This document shows, piece after piece, positions 14,705 through 25,641 of a stretch of 37,635 nt of DNA. Positions within the stretch are counted from its first letter, which is position 1. Every line of letters begins with the position of its first letter. The position numbers and the translations under genes are program-made. Where the stretch lies: the NCBI GenBank assembly GCA_036351575.1, contig JAZBPJ010000138.1, positions 1 to 37,635 on the forward strand, given 5' to 3'. The DNA is from JABDPF01 sp036351575. GTDB lineage: Bacteria; Pseudomonadota; Gammaproteobacteria; Xanthomonadales; SZUA-36. Under the pieces are notes generated by a model. That model was not told the DNA's origin, ran no database searches, and saw nothing but the letters and a program-made list of their open reading frames with translations.

Positions 14705-17260
14705 ATGGCAGAGCTCGCCAAAGAAATTCTGAACGTCAACCTCGAAGACGAAATGCGGAAGTCCTACCTGGACTACGCGATGAGCGTCATCGTCGGGCGT
14801 GCATTACCGGATGTTCGTGACGGTCTGAAGCCGGTTCATCGCCGTGTTCTGTACGCGATGAACGTGCTTGGAAACGACTGGAACAAGGCTTACAAGAAGT
14901 CGGCCCGCGTGGTCGGTGACGTGATCGGTAAGTACCATCCGCACGGCGACACCGCCGTATACGACACCATCGTCAGAATGGCGCAGCCTTTCGCGATGCG
15001 CTACATGCTGGTCGACGGGCAGGGCAACTTCGGTTCGGTCGATGGCGACGCCCCCGCGGCGATGCGATACACCGAGGTGCGCATGTCGCGGCTGGCGCAC
15101 GAGTTGCTGTCCGACCTCGACAGGGAAACCGTTGATTTCGTTCCCAACTACGACGAAACGGAGCAGGAACCCCAGGTCATGCCCACGCGGGTGCCGAACC
15201 TGCTGGTCAACGGCTCGGCGGGTATCGCGGTCGGCATGGCGACCAATATTCCGCCGCACAACCTGGTCGAAGTCATCAACGCGACCCTCGCCCTGATCGA
15301 AGACCCGGAGCTCACGGTCGATGACCTGATGCAATACCTGCCGGGGCCGGATTTTCCGACCGCCGGGATTATCAATGGCGCGCAGGGTATTCACGAGGCT
15401 TATCACACCGGGCGCGGGCGAATCTACGTCCGGGCGCGCTGCGTGATCGAAACGAACGAGTCCAGCGGCAAGCAGTCCATCATCGTCAACGAACTTCCTT
15501 ACCAGGTGAACAAGGCCCGGCTGCTGGAAAAAATCGCAGAACTGGTCAAGGAAAAGAAGCTCGAAGGCATAACCGAGCTGCGCGACGAGTCGGACAAGGA
15601 CGGCATGCGAGTCGTCATCGAATTGCGCCGCGGCGAAGTGCCCGAGGTCGTGCTGAACAACCTGTACAAGCACACGTCCATGCAGAGCGTGTTCGGAATC
15701 AACATGGTTGCCCTGAAGCACGGTCAGCCGAAGCTGTTGAACCTGCGCCAGGTGCTCGATGCCTTCGTCGCCCATCGGCGGGAAGTGGTCACGCGCCGCA
15801 CCCTGTTCGACCTGCGCAGGGCGCGCAACCGGGCGCACCTGCTGGAAGGCCTGACCGTGGCGCTGGCGAACCTCGACGAGGTGATCGACCTGATCAAGGC
15901 CTCGCCGACACCCGCCGAGGCCAAGGAAGGCCTGCTGGCGCGTTCCTGGGCGCCTGGCGTCGTAGCTGCGATGCTGGGGCAAGGCGGGGCAGATACCTCG
16001 CGGCCCGAAGAACTCGAAGATTCCTACGGTCTCTTTGAAGACGGGTATCGCCTGTCGCCGCCGCAGGCCCAGGAGATTCTGAACATGCGCCTGCACCGCC
16101 TCACCGGGTTGGAGCAGGAAAAGTTGACCGGGGAGTATGGGGAAATCCTGTCCCTTATCAAGGAATTGCTGGACATTCTTTCGGACCCGCAGAAACTGAT
16201 GGAAGTGATTCGCGGGGAACTGACCGAGATTCGTGATCAGTACGGCGACGAGCGCCGCACCGAAATCCTGCAAACGCGCCTCGACCTGAGCCTGGAAGAC
16301 CTGATCACCGAGGAAAACGTCGTGGTCACCCTGTCGCATGCCGGCTACGCCAAGTCGCAGCAACTGGACCGCTACCGTGCCCAGCGCCGCGGCGGAGCGG
16401 GCAGGGCGGCGGCAAAGACCAAGGATGACGATTTTATCGAGAAGCTGTTCGTCGCCAATACACACGATACGCTGCTGTGTTTCACCAGCCGTGGAAGGGT
16501 CCATTGGCTGAAGGTTTACCAGTTGCCGCAGGCCAGTCACATCAGCCGCGGCAAGCCGATCGTAAACCTGCTGCCGCTTGAAAAAGAAGAGCGTGTAAAC
16601 GCAGTGCTGCCGGTAAGAGATTTTCCGGATGACCTCTTTGTCTTTTTCGCCACGCGCAAGGGAATCGTAAAGAAGACGCCCCTGTCCGATTACTCCCGGC
16701 CACGCGCGGTCGGAATCTGGGCGATCGACCTGGGCGAGGACGACGAACTGGTCAACGTCACGCTCACGGACGGCAGCAAGGACATCATGCTGTTTGCGAG
16801 TTCCGGCAAATGCATTCGCTTCGCCGAGACGGACGTTCGACCGATGGGCCGTGTCGCACGCGGCGTGATCGGTATCCGCCTGGCCGGGGATCAGCAGGTC
16901 GTGTCCATGCTGGATATCGTCGGCGGAGAAATTCTCACGGTTACCGAAAACGGTTTCGGCAAGCGCACGCCGGTCGATGACCATCCGCGCCAGGGACGCG
17001 GCGGCCAGGGTGTGATCGGAATCCAGACTTCGGAGCGGAACGGCGCGCTCGTCTCCGCCATTCAGGCATCGGAAGAAGATGACATCATGCTGATTTCAAA
17101 CGGCGGCACGCTGGTGCGCACCGGTGTTTCCGAGATCTCGAACCTGGGCCGCAATACCCAGGGCGTTACGCTGATCCGCCTGCGCGAGGGTGAAAAACTG
17201 GTCGGCCTGGAGCGCATCGAGCCGGACAGCGAAGAAGACGAAATTCCGGAAACGGAGTAA
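14705..17260 (+). CDS. gyrA: DNA gyrase subunit A
   Basis: GyrA is the breakage-reunion subunit of DNA gyrase, which introduces negative supercoils with GyrB. The protein is 851 aa, close to the usual size. The active-site tyrosine is Tyr122 in AAMRYTEVRM. The quinolone-resistance region reads GKYHPHGDTAVYDT, with Thr83 where E. coli has Ser and the usual Asp87. The GyrA-box that wraps DNA is QRRGGAG at about 560-566, with Ala where E. coli has Lys. Six beta-pinwheel blades follow, and the tail is acidic (EPDSEEDEIPETE), as is common. Start and ribosome-binding site (AGAAGGA) are good. gyrB is not in the window. Confidence 0.98.
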   Translation: MAELAKEILNVNLEDEMRKSYLDYAMSVIVGRALPDVRDGLKPVHRRVLYAMNVLGNDWNKAYKKSARVVGDVIGKYHPHGDTAVYDTIVRMAQPFAMRYMLVDGQGNFGSVDGDAPAAMRYTEVRMSRLAHELLSDLDRETVDFVPNYDETEQEPQVMPTRVPNLLVNGSAGIAVGMATNIPPHNLVEVINATLALIEDPELTVDDLMQYLPGPDFPTAGIINGAQGIHEAYHTGRGRIYVRARCVIETNESSGKQSIIVNELPYQVNKARLLEKIAELVKEKKLEGITELRDESDKDGMRVVIELRRGEVPEVVLNNLYKHTSMQSVFGINMVALKHGQPKLLNLRQVLDAFVAHRREVVTRRTLFDLRRARNRAHLLEGLTVALANLDEVIDLIKASPTPAEAKEGLLARSWAPGVVAAMLGQGGADTSRPEELEDSYGLFEDGYRLSPPQAQEILNMRLHRLTGLEQEKLTGEYGEILSLIKELLDILSDPQKLMEVIRGELTEIRDQYGDERRTEILQTRLDLSLEDLITEENVVVTLSHAGYAKSQQLDRYRAQRRGGAGRAAAKTKDDDFIEKLFVANTHDTLLCFTSRGRVHWLKVYQLPQASHISRGKPIVNLLPLEKEERVNAVLPVRDFPDDLFVFFATRKGIVKKTPLSDYSRPRAVGIWAIDLGEDDELVNVTLTDGSKDIMLFASSGKCIRFAETDVRPMGRVARGVIGIRLAGDQQVVSMLDIVGGEILTVTENGFGKRTPVDDHPRQGRGGQGVIGIQTSERNGALVSAIQASEEDDIMLISNGGTLVRTGVSEISNLGRNTQGVTLIRLREGEKLVGLERIEPDSEEDEIPETE

Positions 17261-17265
17261 GCCGG

Positions 17266-17336
17266 TAATTTCGGGGCCGGATACATATTTCACTGGAAAT
17301 ATGTATCCGGCCCCAAATTATTACGGCCCCAAATTA
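17266..17336. repeat. GGGG/CCCC hairpin element A with extra half-arm
   Basis: A perfect 19-bp stem, GGGGCCGGATACATATTTC at 17273-17291 and its complement at 17296-17314, has the 4-base loop ACTG. It is extended by TAATTT/AAATTA beyond one bulged C, giving about 25 bp in all. The right end GGCCCCAAATTA (17309-17320) is repeated at 17325-17336 and touches the stop codon of the DUF3365 gene. Neither strand has a T run, so it is not an ordinary terminator, though it separates gyrA from the convergent gene. It shares its layout with elements at 21422 and 29642. Confidence 0.8.
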
Positions 17337-17936
17337 TCAGTCGATTTTCTGCGTCACGACAAAGGCGCCGCGGATATCGCCCAGGGCATAGCCGGTCGCT
17401 GTGTCTTCCGGGTACAGCTCAGCCAGCTTGGCTTTGACCTCCGGCGCCAGCGACGCGCCGTGGCAGGCCAGGCAGACGCCCCCGGTTGGAATGGCCTTCA
17501 TGAAGCGATATTCCTCGCCGTCGGCGGATTTCGCGGTATCGTGCCAGGCAAGGTTCGCGGGATCCTCGCCGCTGCCTGCGCGTTCCTCGAAGGACAGCAG
17601 CACTTCTTCCTGCCACTCGTTCGGCGCGGCATCCGGGTTGCGGTTCTTCAGGCTCACGCGCGTGACGGTCAGGCCCTGGTCGGCGGATACCCTCCTGGCA
17701 ATGGCCGGGGCCTCGGTATGGCAGACCTCGATCGCGGCCAGCGGTCCGCCGCTCTCCATGGCCGCAAGCAGTTCGCTTTTCAGCGCCTTGCCGTAAGCCT
17801 GTACGGCTGAGACCGCCCTGTCGGTCTGAGGATCGGCCGTCGGCGACTCAGCGGCCACGGCCCGTTGCGTCTGCGCGGGATACAGGACGGCCGCGACAAC
17901 GGCCGGGAGCAGCAAGCTTTTCATGCTAACAGTCAT
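17337..17936 (-). CDS. DUF3365 periplasmic c-type heme protein
   Basis: The 199-aa product has an N-terminal signal sequence and one heme-binding motif, CLACHG, in the C-terminal third, within the DUF3365 (Tll0287-like) domain. EVCHTEAPAIARRVS and LKNRNPDAAPNEWQ are typical of that domain, which is thought to be a heme-based redox or gas sensor. No output domain is attached, so this is a stand-alone periplasmic form. ATG 17936 is preferred because AAGGA lies seven bases before it; ATG 17924 is an alternative. It is the last gene of a minus-strand series, 21 bp after OsmC. Its partner is unknown. Confidence 0.8.
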   Translation of the reverse strand: MTVSMKSLLLPAVVAAVLYPAQTQRAVAAESPTADPQTDRAVSAVQAYGKALKSELLAAMESGGPLAAIEVCHTEAPAIARRVSADQGLTVTRVSLKNRNPDAAPNEWQEEVLLSFEERAGSGEDPANLAWHDTAKSADGEEYRFMKAIPTGGVCLACHGASLAPEVKAKLAELYPEDTATGYALGDIRGAFVVTQKID

Positions 17937-17957
17937 GTGCAGGTCCTTCGTTTGAGT

Positions 17958-18395
17958 TCAACTTTCGTGCACGACCGATACGTTCAGGATCTTCTTGCCG
18001 GTCAGTGAGTTCGTGACCAGGCAGATCTGCTCGGATTTTTCGCACAGGCGGTGCGCTTTCTGGGCATCGGCGCCGGAGGGCAGGTACAGCGTGACGTCGA
18101 TATGGAACTCGGTGAACTGGGTCTGGCGTTCGATGCGGTCCAGCACGCCATCCACTTCCACGGTGAGCGAATTCCAGTCGAATTTCGAAGCGCGCGCAAC
18201 CGCCCGGAACGTCAGGATAAAGCAGTTTGCCACCGACGCGACCAGCATCGTTTCAGGCGACCACTTGTCACCGGGTCCGCCGAACTCCGCCGGGGGCATG
18301 GCCGGAATGGATACCAGGCCCGGGCTGCCCGTGTCGATGATGCCTTCGCTGCCGCCCTGTGCAGAAGCCTTGTAACGATGGGGGTAGTCTTGCAT
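17958..18395 (-). CDS. OsmC-family thiol peroxidase
   Basis: This 145-aa OsmC/Ohr-superfamily protein keeps both catalytic cysteines, Cys58 in VANCFILTF and Cys125 in SEQICLVTNS, at the spacing of E. coli OsmC (59 and 125). A third cysteine, Cys118, is nearby. The N-terminus (WSPETMLVASVANC) is also typical. These cytoplasmic enzymes reduce organic hydroperoxides, and members of the superfamily are known to take electrons from dihydrolipoyl groups regenerated by Lpd. The GGAGA ribosome-binding site is good. It lies 69 bp after the peroxiredoxin gene and downstream of sucA-sucB-lpd, so a lipoyl electron source is an attractive inference. Confidence 0.9.
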   Translation of the reverse strand: MQDYPHRYKASAQGGSEGIIDTGSPGLVSIPAMPPAEFGGPGDKWSPETMLVASVANCFILTFRAVARASKFDWNSLTVEVDGVLDRIERQTQFTEFHIDVTLYLPSGADAQKAHRLCEKSEQICLVTNSLTGKKILNVSVVHES

Positions 18396-18464
18396 GAGTA
18401 TCTCCGTTGCTAACGGTAAAATCGAATTATCGCCGTCGCCCCGTGAGAGACGACATGACAGGTG

Positions 18465-18953
18465 TCAGCGCGATTCGAGTTTGGCGAGAACGTTTTCAGC
18501 GCTGCTGACGCGAAAGTCACCGGGTTCCTCGACGAACAGGTCCGTGACGATCCCGTCTTTCGCCACGAGGGCGAATCTCCTGGCGCGCACACCCATGCAG
18601 AACGCACTGGAGTCGATGTCCAGGCCCAGGGCACGGGTGAAGTCGGCGTTGCCGTCGGCAAGCATCAGGATGTTTTCGGCACCGGCGCTGGCGGACCATG
18701 CGCCCATCACGTAGGCGTCATTCACCGAAAGGCAGGCGACGATGTCGATTCCGTGCGCGCGCAGGGCCTCGAACTGTTCGATATAGCCGGGCAGGTGACG
18801 GGCGGAACAGGTGGGCGTAAATGCACCCGGAACGCCGAAAAGCAGCACCGTTTTGCCGGCGAAAATCTCGCCGGTATCAAGCGTGGCCGGTTGCCCGTCC
18901 GCCATCGTTGCGACACGCGCGTCCGGAATCCGGTCACCGATCTGAATCGCCAT
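18465..18953 (-). CDS. Prx5-type peroxiredoxin
   Basis: The 162-aa protein matches the Prx5 branch of peroxiredoxins. The peroxidatic Cys49 is in PGAFTPTCSARHLPGY. Cys74 and Cys119 are also present, and no glutaredoxin domain is fused. It would reduce hydrogen or alkyl peroxides in the cytoplasm using an external thiol. It begins two bases after the AcuI-like stop codon and has a strong GGAGGA site inside the end of that gene, so it is in the same operon. Which thiol re-reduces it is not visible; glutaredoxin, glutathione or dihydrolipoyl groups are possible. Confidence 0.9.
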   Translation of the reverse strand: MAIQIGDRIPDARVATMADGQPATLDTGEIFAGKTVLLFGVPGAFTPTCSARHLPGYIEQFEALRAHGIDIVACLSVNDAYVMGAWSASAGAENILMLADGNADFTRALGLDIDSSAFCMGVRARRFALVAKDGIVTDLFVEEPGDFRVSSAENVLAKLESR

Positions 18954-18955
18954 GC

Positions 18956-19975
18956 TCAGTCATCCTCCGATACGCGAACCACGGTCCTGCCGTGGGCCTT
19001 GCCTTCCATCAGGCGGTCAAAAACGGGCCCCATTTCATCGAGGCTGACCTCCTCGCCGACGATGCGGTCCAGGTGGGCCGGTTTCCAGTCTGCACCCAGG
19101 CGGTTCCAGAGCATCCTGCGGGTTTCGATATCGCAGTTCGCGGAACTGACACCGAGCAGGCTGACGCCGCGCAGGATCAGTGGAAATACCGTGGTGTTCA
19201 ACGCGTGCCCGCCTGCCATGCCGCAGACGGCGATATTGCCCCAGGGGCGAATCACGCGGGATACGCCGGACAGCATGCCGCCGCCAACCGTGTCGATGCA
19301 CCCGGCCCAGGAGGCTTTCTCGAGGGGGGCCTGGCCCCAGTGCAGGTCGTGCCTCGAAACACACTGCTTCGCGCCCAGCGATTCCAGCCAGTCGAAGCTG
19401 TCGACCTTGCCGGTGATCGCATGCGCTTCGTAACCGGCTTGCGTAAGCAGATCGATGGCGATGGCGCCCAGCCCGCCGCTGGCGCCGGTGACGACGACGG
19501 GACCCATTTCGGGTCGCTGGCCGTTCTGTTCCATGCGCCAGAGACTCATCGCAGCGGAGAAACCGGCCGTTCCGATGCCCATGGCCTCGCGTGCGGTCAG
19601 TCCGTCGGGAAGGGGGACGACGATGTCCTCCGGAAGCCGCAGGTATTCGCTGAAGCCGCCGTCGCGGTTCTCGGAGAGGCCGCTGCCGTTGGCCAGCACG
19701 CGGTCACCGGGCTTGAATTGACCGCTGGACGACGCCACCACCGTGCCGGCGGCGTCGATGCCTCCGCAAAGCGGGTAATGCTTGAGAATCTTGCCCTTTC
19801 CGGTGGCGGCCAGGGCGTCCTTGTAATTGATGCCCGACCATTCCACGCGAATGGTCACGTTGCCCTCGCTCAGGTCCTCGACGCGGGCGGCCTCGATGCC
19901 GGAGCGGTAGCCGTCGGCGTCGTTGTGAATGCGGAAAGCGCGGAATATTTCGGGTATTTCGCTCATGGTGTTCAT
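18956..19975 (-). CDS. YhdH/AcuI-type medium-chain reductase
   Basis: This 339-aa zinc-free medium-chain dehydrogenase/reductase matches the YhdH/YhfP family, which includes acrylyl-CoA reductase AcuI. Key segments are SGINYKDALAATGKG, CGGIDAAGTV, PGDRVLANG and the nucleotide-binding VVVTGASGGLGAIAIDLL. AcuI reduces acryloyl-CoA to propionyl-CoA with NADPH, for example in DMSP breakdown; other members are labelled quinone reductases. The sequence alone does not separate these. The ATG at 19975 shares a base with the lpd stop (TGATG), so translation is probably coupled to lpd; a second ATG at 19966 is possible. No other acrylate or DMSP gene is nearby. Confidence 0.85.
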   Translation of the reverse strand: MNTMSEIPEIFRAFRIHNDADGYRSGIEAARVEDLSEGNVTIRVEWSGINYKDALAATGKGKILKHYPLCGGIDAAGTVVASSSGQFKPGDRVLANGSGLSENRDGGFSEYLRLPEDIVVPLPDGLTAREAMGIGTAGFSAAMSLWRMEQNGQRPEMGPVVVTGASGGLGAIAIDLLTQAGYEAHAITGKVDSFDWLESLGAKQCVSRHDLHWGQAPLEKASWAGCIDTVGGGMLSGVSRVIRPWGNIAVCGMAGGHALNTTVFPLILRGVSLLGVSSANCDIETRRMLWNRLGADWKPAHLDRIVGEEVSLDEMGPVFDRLMEGKAHGRTVVRVSEDD

Positions 19976-21402
19976 CAGTTGGCGCGGTGGATCGCTCTCG
20001 AGTCGAGATGCAGTGCGGCTTCGTGCACGGCTTCGGAGAGCGTGGGGTGCGCATGGACGATACGCGCGATGTCCTCGCTGCAGCCCTGGAATTCCATGGC
20101 CACGACGCACTCGGCGATCAGTTCGGACGCGTTGGCGCCGATGATGTGCACGCCGAGGATTTCGTCGGTCTCCTCGTGGGCCAGCATCTTGACCAGTCCG
20201 TCGCCGTTTCCGCCGGCCAGCGCGCGGCCGTTCGCGGCGAAGGGGAAAGATCCCGCCTTGTACGGCACGTCCTGCTCCTTCAGCTGCTGCTCGGTCCGGC
20301 CCACCCAGGCGATCTCGGGGTCGGTGTAGATCACCCAGGGCACGGTGTCGAAATGTATCTCGGCGTGTTTGCCGGCGATCAGTTCCGCCACGGCCACGCC
20401 TTCCTCGGAAGCCTTGTGCGCGAGCATCGGTCCGCGAACGGCGTCTCCGATGGCCCAGACGCCCGGCGCGCTGGTCCGGGACAGGTCGTCCACCTCGATC
20501 CGGCCGCGGTCGTCCAGCTGCACGCCGGAGTCTCCCGCTAGAAGACCCTCGGTGTAAGCCTTGCGGCCGACGCTGACCAGCAGGCGGTCAAAGACCATTT
20601 CCTCGGCCTTGCCCTTGATCTCCACGGAAACGTGGACCTTGCCTTTCTTCACTTCTGCACCCTGCACGAAAGCGCCCAGGTGAATATCGAGTTTCTGCCG
20701 CTTGAAAATCCGCGCCGCCTGCCTGGCAATGTCCGCGTCGGTCATGGCGAGGAAGTCCGGCAGCGCTTCGAGCAGCGTGACTTTTGAACCCAGCCGGCTC
20801 CACACCGAGCCGAGTTCCAGGCCGATCACTCCTGCGCCGATAACGCCCAGGGTTTTCGGTACGGTGTCGAAATCCAGGGCGCCCACGTTGTCGACGATGT
20901 GTTCACCGTCACAGGCGACGTTCGGAATCTGGATCGGCACGGACCCGGAAGCCAGGATCACGTTGTCGGCCGATAGCTCCTTTGCCTCGCCGCCATCGGC
21001 AGGGGTCACCGTCACCGCGCGGCCAGCGCCGAGCTGCCCGGTACCGTGATAAAAGGCGACCTTGTTCGCCTTGAGCAGCTGCAGTACGCCGCCGGTCAGC
21101 TTTTTCACCACGCCGTCTTTACGCGCGATCATCGTCGGCACGTCCATCGTCACCTTTGACGCGCTGATGCCGTGTTCCTTGTAGTCGTTTTGCAGGTGGT
21201 GATAGTGCTTGCTGGAATCCAGCAGCGACTTGGAAGGGATACAGCCCACGTTGAGGCAGGTGCCGCCGGGCGCAGGCTTTCCGTCCTTGCCGGTGAACTT
21301 GTCGATGCAGGCGGTCTTCAGCCCGAGCTGGGCCGCGCGAATGGCCGCCACGTAGCCGCCGGGGCCGCCGCCGATAACGATAACGTCGTATTTTTCACTC
21401 AT
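19975..21402 (-). CDS. lpd: Dihydrolipoyl dehydrogenase (E3)
   Basis: Lpd reoxidises dihydrolipoyl groups of 2-oxo-acid dehydrogenases with NAD+ through FAD. The 475-aa protein has the FAD motif GGGPGG (11-16), the redox pair Cys49 and Cys54 in GGTCLNVGCIPSK, an NAD-binding GAGVIGLELGSV and the C-terminal His452-Glu457 pair in HAHPTLSEAVHE that completes the active site of the partner subunit. It follows sucA and sucB, so it is the E3 of that complex, perhaps shared with pyruvate dehydrogenase. A hairpin of the GGGG/CCCC family lies between sucB and lpd and might tune relative expression. Confidence 0.97.
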   Translation of the reverse strand: MSEKYDVIVIGGGPGGYVAAIRAAQLGLKTACIDKFTGKDGKPAPGGTCLNVGCIPSKSLLDSSKHYHHLQNDYKEHGISASKVTMDVPTMIARKDGVVKKLTGGVLQLLKANKVAFYHGTGQLGAGRAVTVTPADGGEAKELSADNVILASGSVPIQIPNVACDGEHIVDNVGALDFDTVPKTLGVIGAGVIGLELGSVWSRLGSKVTLLEALPDFLAMTDADIARQAARIFKRQKLDIHLGAFVQGAEVKKGKVHVSVEIKGKAEEMVFDRLLVSVGRKAYTEGLLAGDSGVQLDDRGRIEVDDLSRTSAPGVWAIGDAVRGPMLAHKASEEGVAVAELIAGKHAEIHFDTVPWVIYTDPEIAWVGRTEQQLKEQDVPYKAGSFPFAANGRALAGGNGDGLVKMLAHEETDEILGVHIIGANASELIAECVVAMEFQGCSEDIARIVHAHPTLSEAVHEAALHLDSRAIHRAN

Positions 21403-21421
21403 GTCAGTGTTCCGTGTTCCT

Positions 21422-21461
21422 GGGGGCAGAGTAGCAGAGCTACTCTGCCCCCGGTTTTCTT
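21422..21461. repeat. GGGG/CCCC hairpin element B between sucB and lpd
   Basis: A perfect 14-bp stem, GGGGGCAGAGTAGC at 21422-21435 and its complement at 21439-21452, has a 3-base loop. It is followed on the plus strand by GGTTTTCTT, which matches the same flank in the element at 29642. The hairpin lies inside an operon, after the sucB stop on the minus strand and with no T run in that direction. A processing or stability role, or simple insertion, is more likely than termination. Confidence 0.8.
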
Positions 21462-21477
21462 GCGCCGTTCTCTCAGC

Positions 21478-22638
21478 TTACAGCCCCAACAGCAGTCTGG
21501 CCGGATCCTCCAGCGCGTTCTTCACGGCGACCAGGAACTGCACGGAGTCCTTGCCGTCGATCAGGCGGTGGTCGTAGCTCATGGCCAGGTACATCATCGG
21601 GCGGACTTCGATCTCGCCGTCGACGACCACCGGGCGCTGCTTGATGGTGTGCATGCCGAGGATCGCGCTCTGCGGCGGGTTGAGCAGCGGTGTGGACATC
21701 AGCGAGCCGAAAACACCCCCGTTGGTGATCGAAAACGTGCCGCCTTGCAGTTCGTCCAGCGAAATCGTTCCTTCTCGCGCTTTTTCGGCGAAGTCGGCGA
21801 TGGCCATCTCGATCGCCGCCAGGCCCAGGTTCTCGGCATTGCGGATGATCGGAACCAGCAGGCCGCGCTCGGTCGATACCGCGATGCCGATATCCTGGTA
21901 GTCGTGGTAAACGATCTCGTCGCCTTCGATGGCAGCGTTGACGACCGGGAACTTGCGCAGCGCGTCGGTGCAGGCCTTCACGAAGAACGACATCAGTCCC
22001 AGCTTGATGCCGTGCTTGGCGGTGAATTCGTCCTGGTGCCGGCGGCGCAGGTCCATCACGGCTTTGAGGTCGACTTCCTGGAAGGTGGTCAGGATGGCCG
22101 CGGTATTCTGGGCTTCCTTCATGCGTTCCGCGATACGGCTGCGCAGGCGCGTCATCTTGACGCGTTCCTCGCGCCGTGGACCGCTGCCCTGCAGGAAATT
22201 CATGACGTCGGGCTTGGTCACGCGCCCGCCGCGCCCGGTTCCCTCTACTGCGGACGGGTCGACGTTTTCTTCGGCAGCCACGCGGCGTGCCGAAGGGCTG
22301 GGGCGCGGATCGCCGGCTGGTTTCGAAGCGGCTTGCGCGTTTTCCTGCGGCCCGGTCTCTGCTTCCTCTTCTGCGGGCGCCGCGGTTTCAGCCGGGACTT
22401 CGCCTTCTTCAATCACCGCGATCACGTCGTCGCTGTATACCGTGTCTCCTTCCTCCACGCGCAGTTCGAGCACCTTGCCGTCGGCCGGTGCCGGGACTTC
22501 GAGTACGACCTTGTCCGTTTCCAGGTCGACCAGGTTCTCGTCGCGCCGGATCGTGTCGCCGGGTTTGCGGTGCCAGGTGGCGATGGTCGCGTCTTCAACC
22601 GATTCGGGCAGTACGGGCACTTTTACTTCAATGGTCAT
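21478..22638 (-). CDS. sucB: 2-oxoglutarate dehydrogenase E2, dihydrolipoyl succinyltransferase
   Basis: SucB carries the lipoyl arm and transfers the succinyl group to CoA. The 386-aa protein has one lipoyl domain with Lys43 in DLETDKVVLEVP. An Ala/Glu/Pro linker (about 80-110) follows, then a peripheral subunit-binding domain (PSARRVAAEENVDPSAVEG) and the catalytic acetyltransferase domain. The latter ends in SYDHRLIDGKDSV, with His357 and Asp361 as active residues. It begins 22 bp after sucA and lies in the sucA-sucB-lpd order found in many proteobacteria. The ribosome-binding site is weak. Its lipoyl group could also supply electrons to the thiol peroxidases downstream. Confidence 0.97.
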   Translation of the reverse strand: MTIEVKVPVLPESVEDATIATWHRKPGDTIRRDENLVDLETDKVVLEVPAPADGKVLELRVEEGDTVYSDDVIAVIEEGEVPAETAAPAEEEAETGPQENAQAASKPAGDPRPSPSARRVAAEENVDPSAVEGTGRGGRVTKPDVMNFLQGSGPRREERVKMTRLRSRIAERMKEAQNTAAILTTFQEVDLKAVMDLRRRHQDEFTAKHGIKLGLMSFFVKACTDALRKFPVVNAAIEGDEIVYHDYQDIGIAVSTERGLLVPIIRNAENLGLAAIEMAIADFAEKAREGTISLDELQGGTFSITNGGVFGSLMSTPLLNPPQSAILGMHTIKQRPVVVDGEIEVRPMMYLAMSYDHRLIDGKDSVQFLVAVKNALEDPARLLLGL

Positions 22639-22660
22639 CGTCTTTTATTCCGTGGATGGT

Positions 22661-25468
<2,808 letters not shown>

Positions 25469-25503
25469 GGTGCGGTGTGCCGCGTCCCATTCAAAGGTTG
25501 CGC

Positions 25504-25509
25504 ATTATA
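25504..25509 (-). promoter_or_regulatory. sucA promoter -10 box
   Basis: On the minus strand TATAAT (25509 to 25504) precedes the sucA start by 35 bp. The -35 region is poor, but an AT-rich stretch (about 25540-25575) lies further upstream and could act as an UP element. I found no terminator for the wax-ester synthase gene in the 172 bp between the two genes. Confidence 0.6.
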
Positions 25510-25641
25510 CCGCACCGCTGGTTGTGAAATCACTGAAAACATGCATGAAAATCGCATTAAATTAACATTTTTGCTGCTTGCATCGTTGCTGGCTTGGGAT
25601 ACGGATAAGCGCCGCTGCTCTTAATGGCCCGTCAGATCCGT

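Noticed and set aside
14951..15010. Thr83 in GyrA as an acquired quinolone-resistance mutation
   Set aside because: Thr is the normal residue at this position in some gammaproteobacteria, and Asp87 is unchanged.
14804..16984. Minus-strand ORF of 726 codons opposite gyrA
   Set aside because: Entirely antisense to GyrA, with no recognisable domains.
17266..17336. Hairpin A as an ordinary gyrA terminator
   Set aside because: The stem is strong but no T run follows on either strand, and its structure is shared with elements inside or at the end of other operons.
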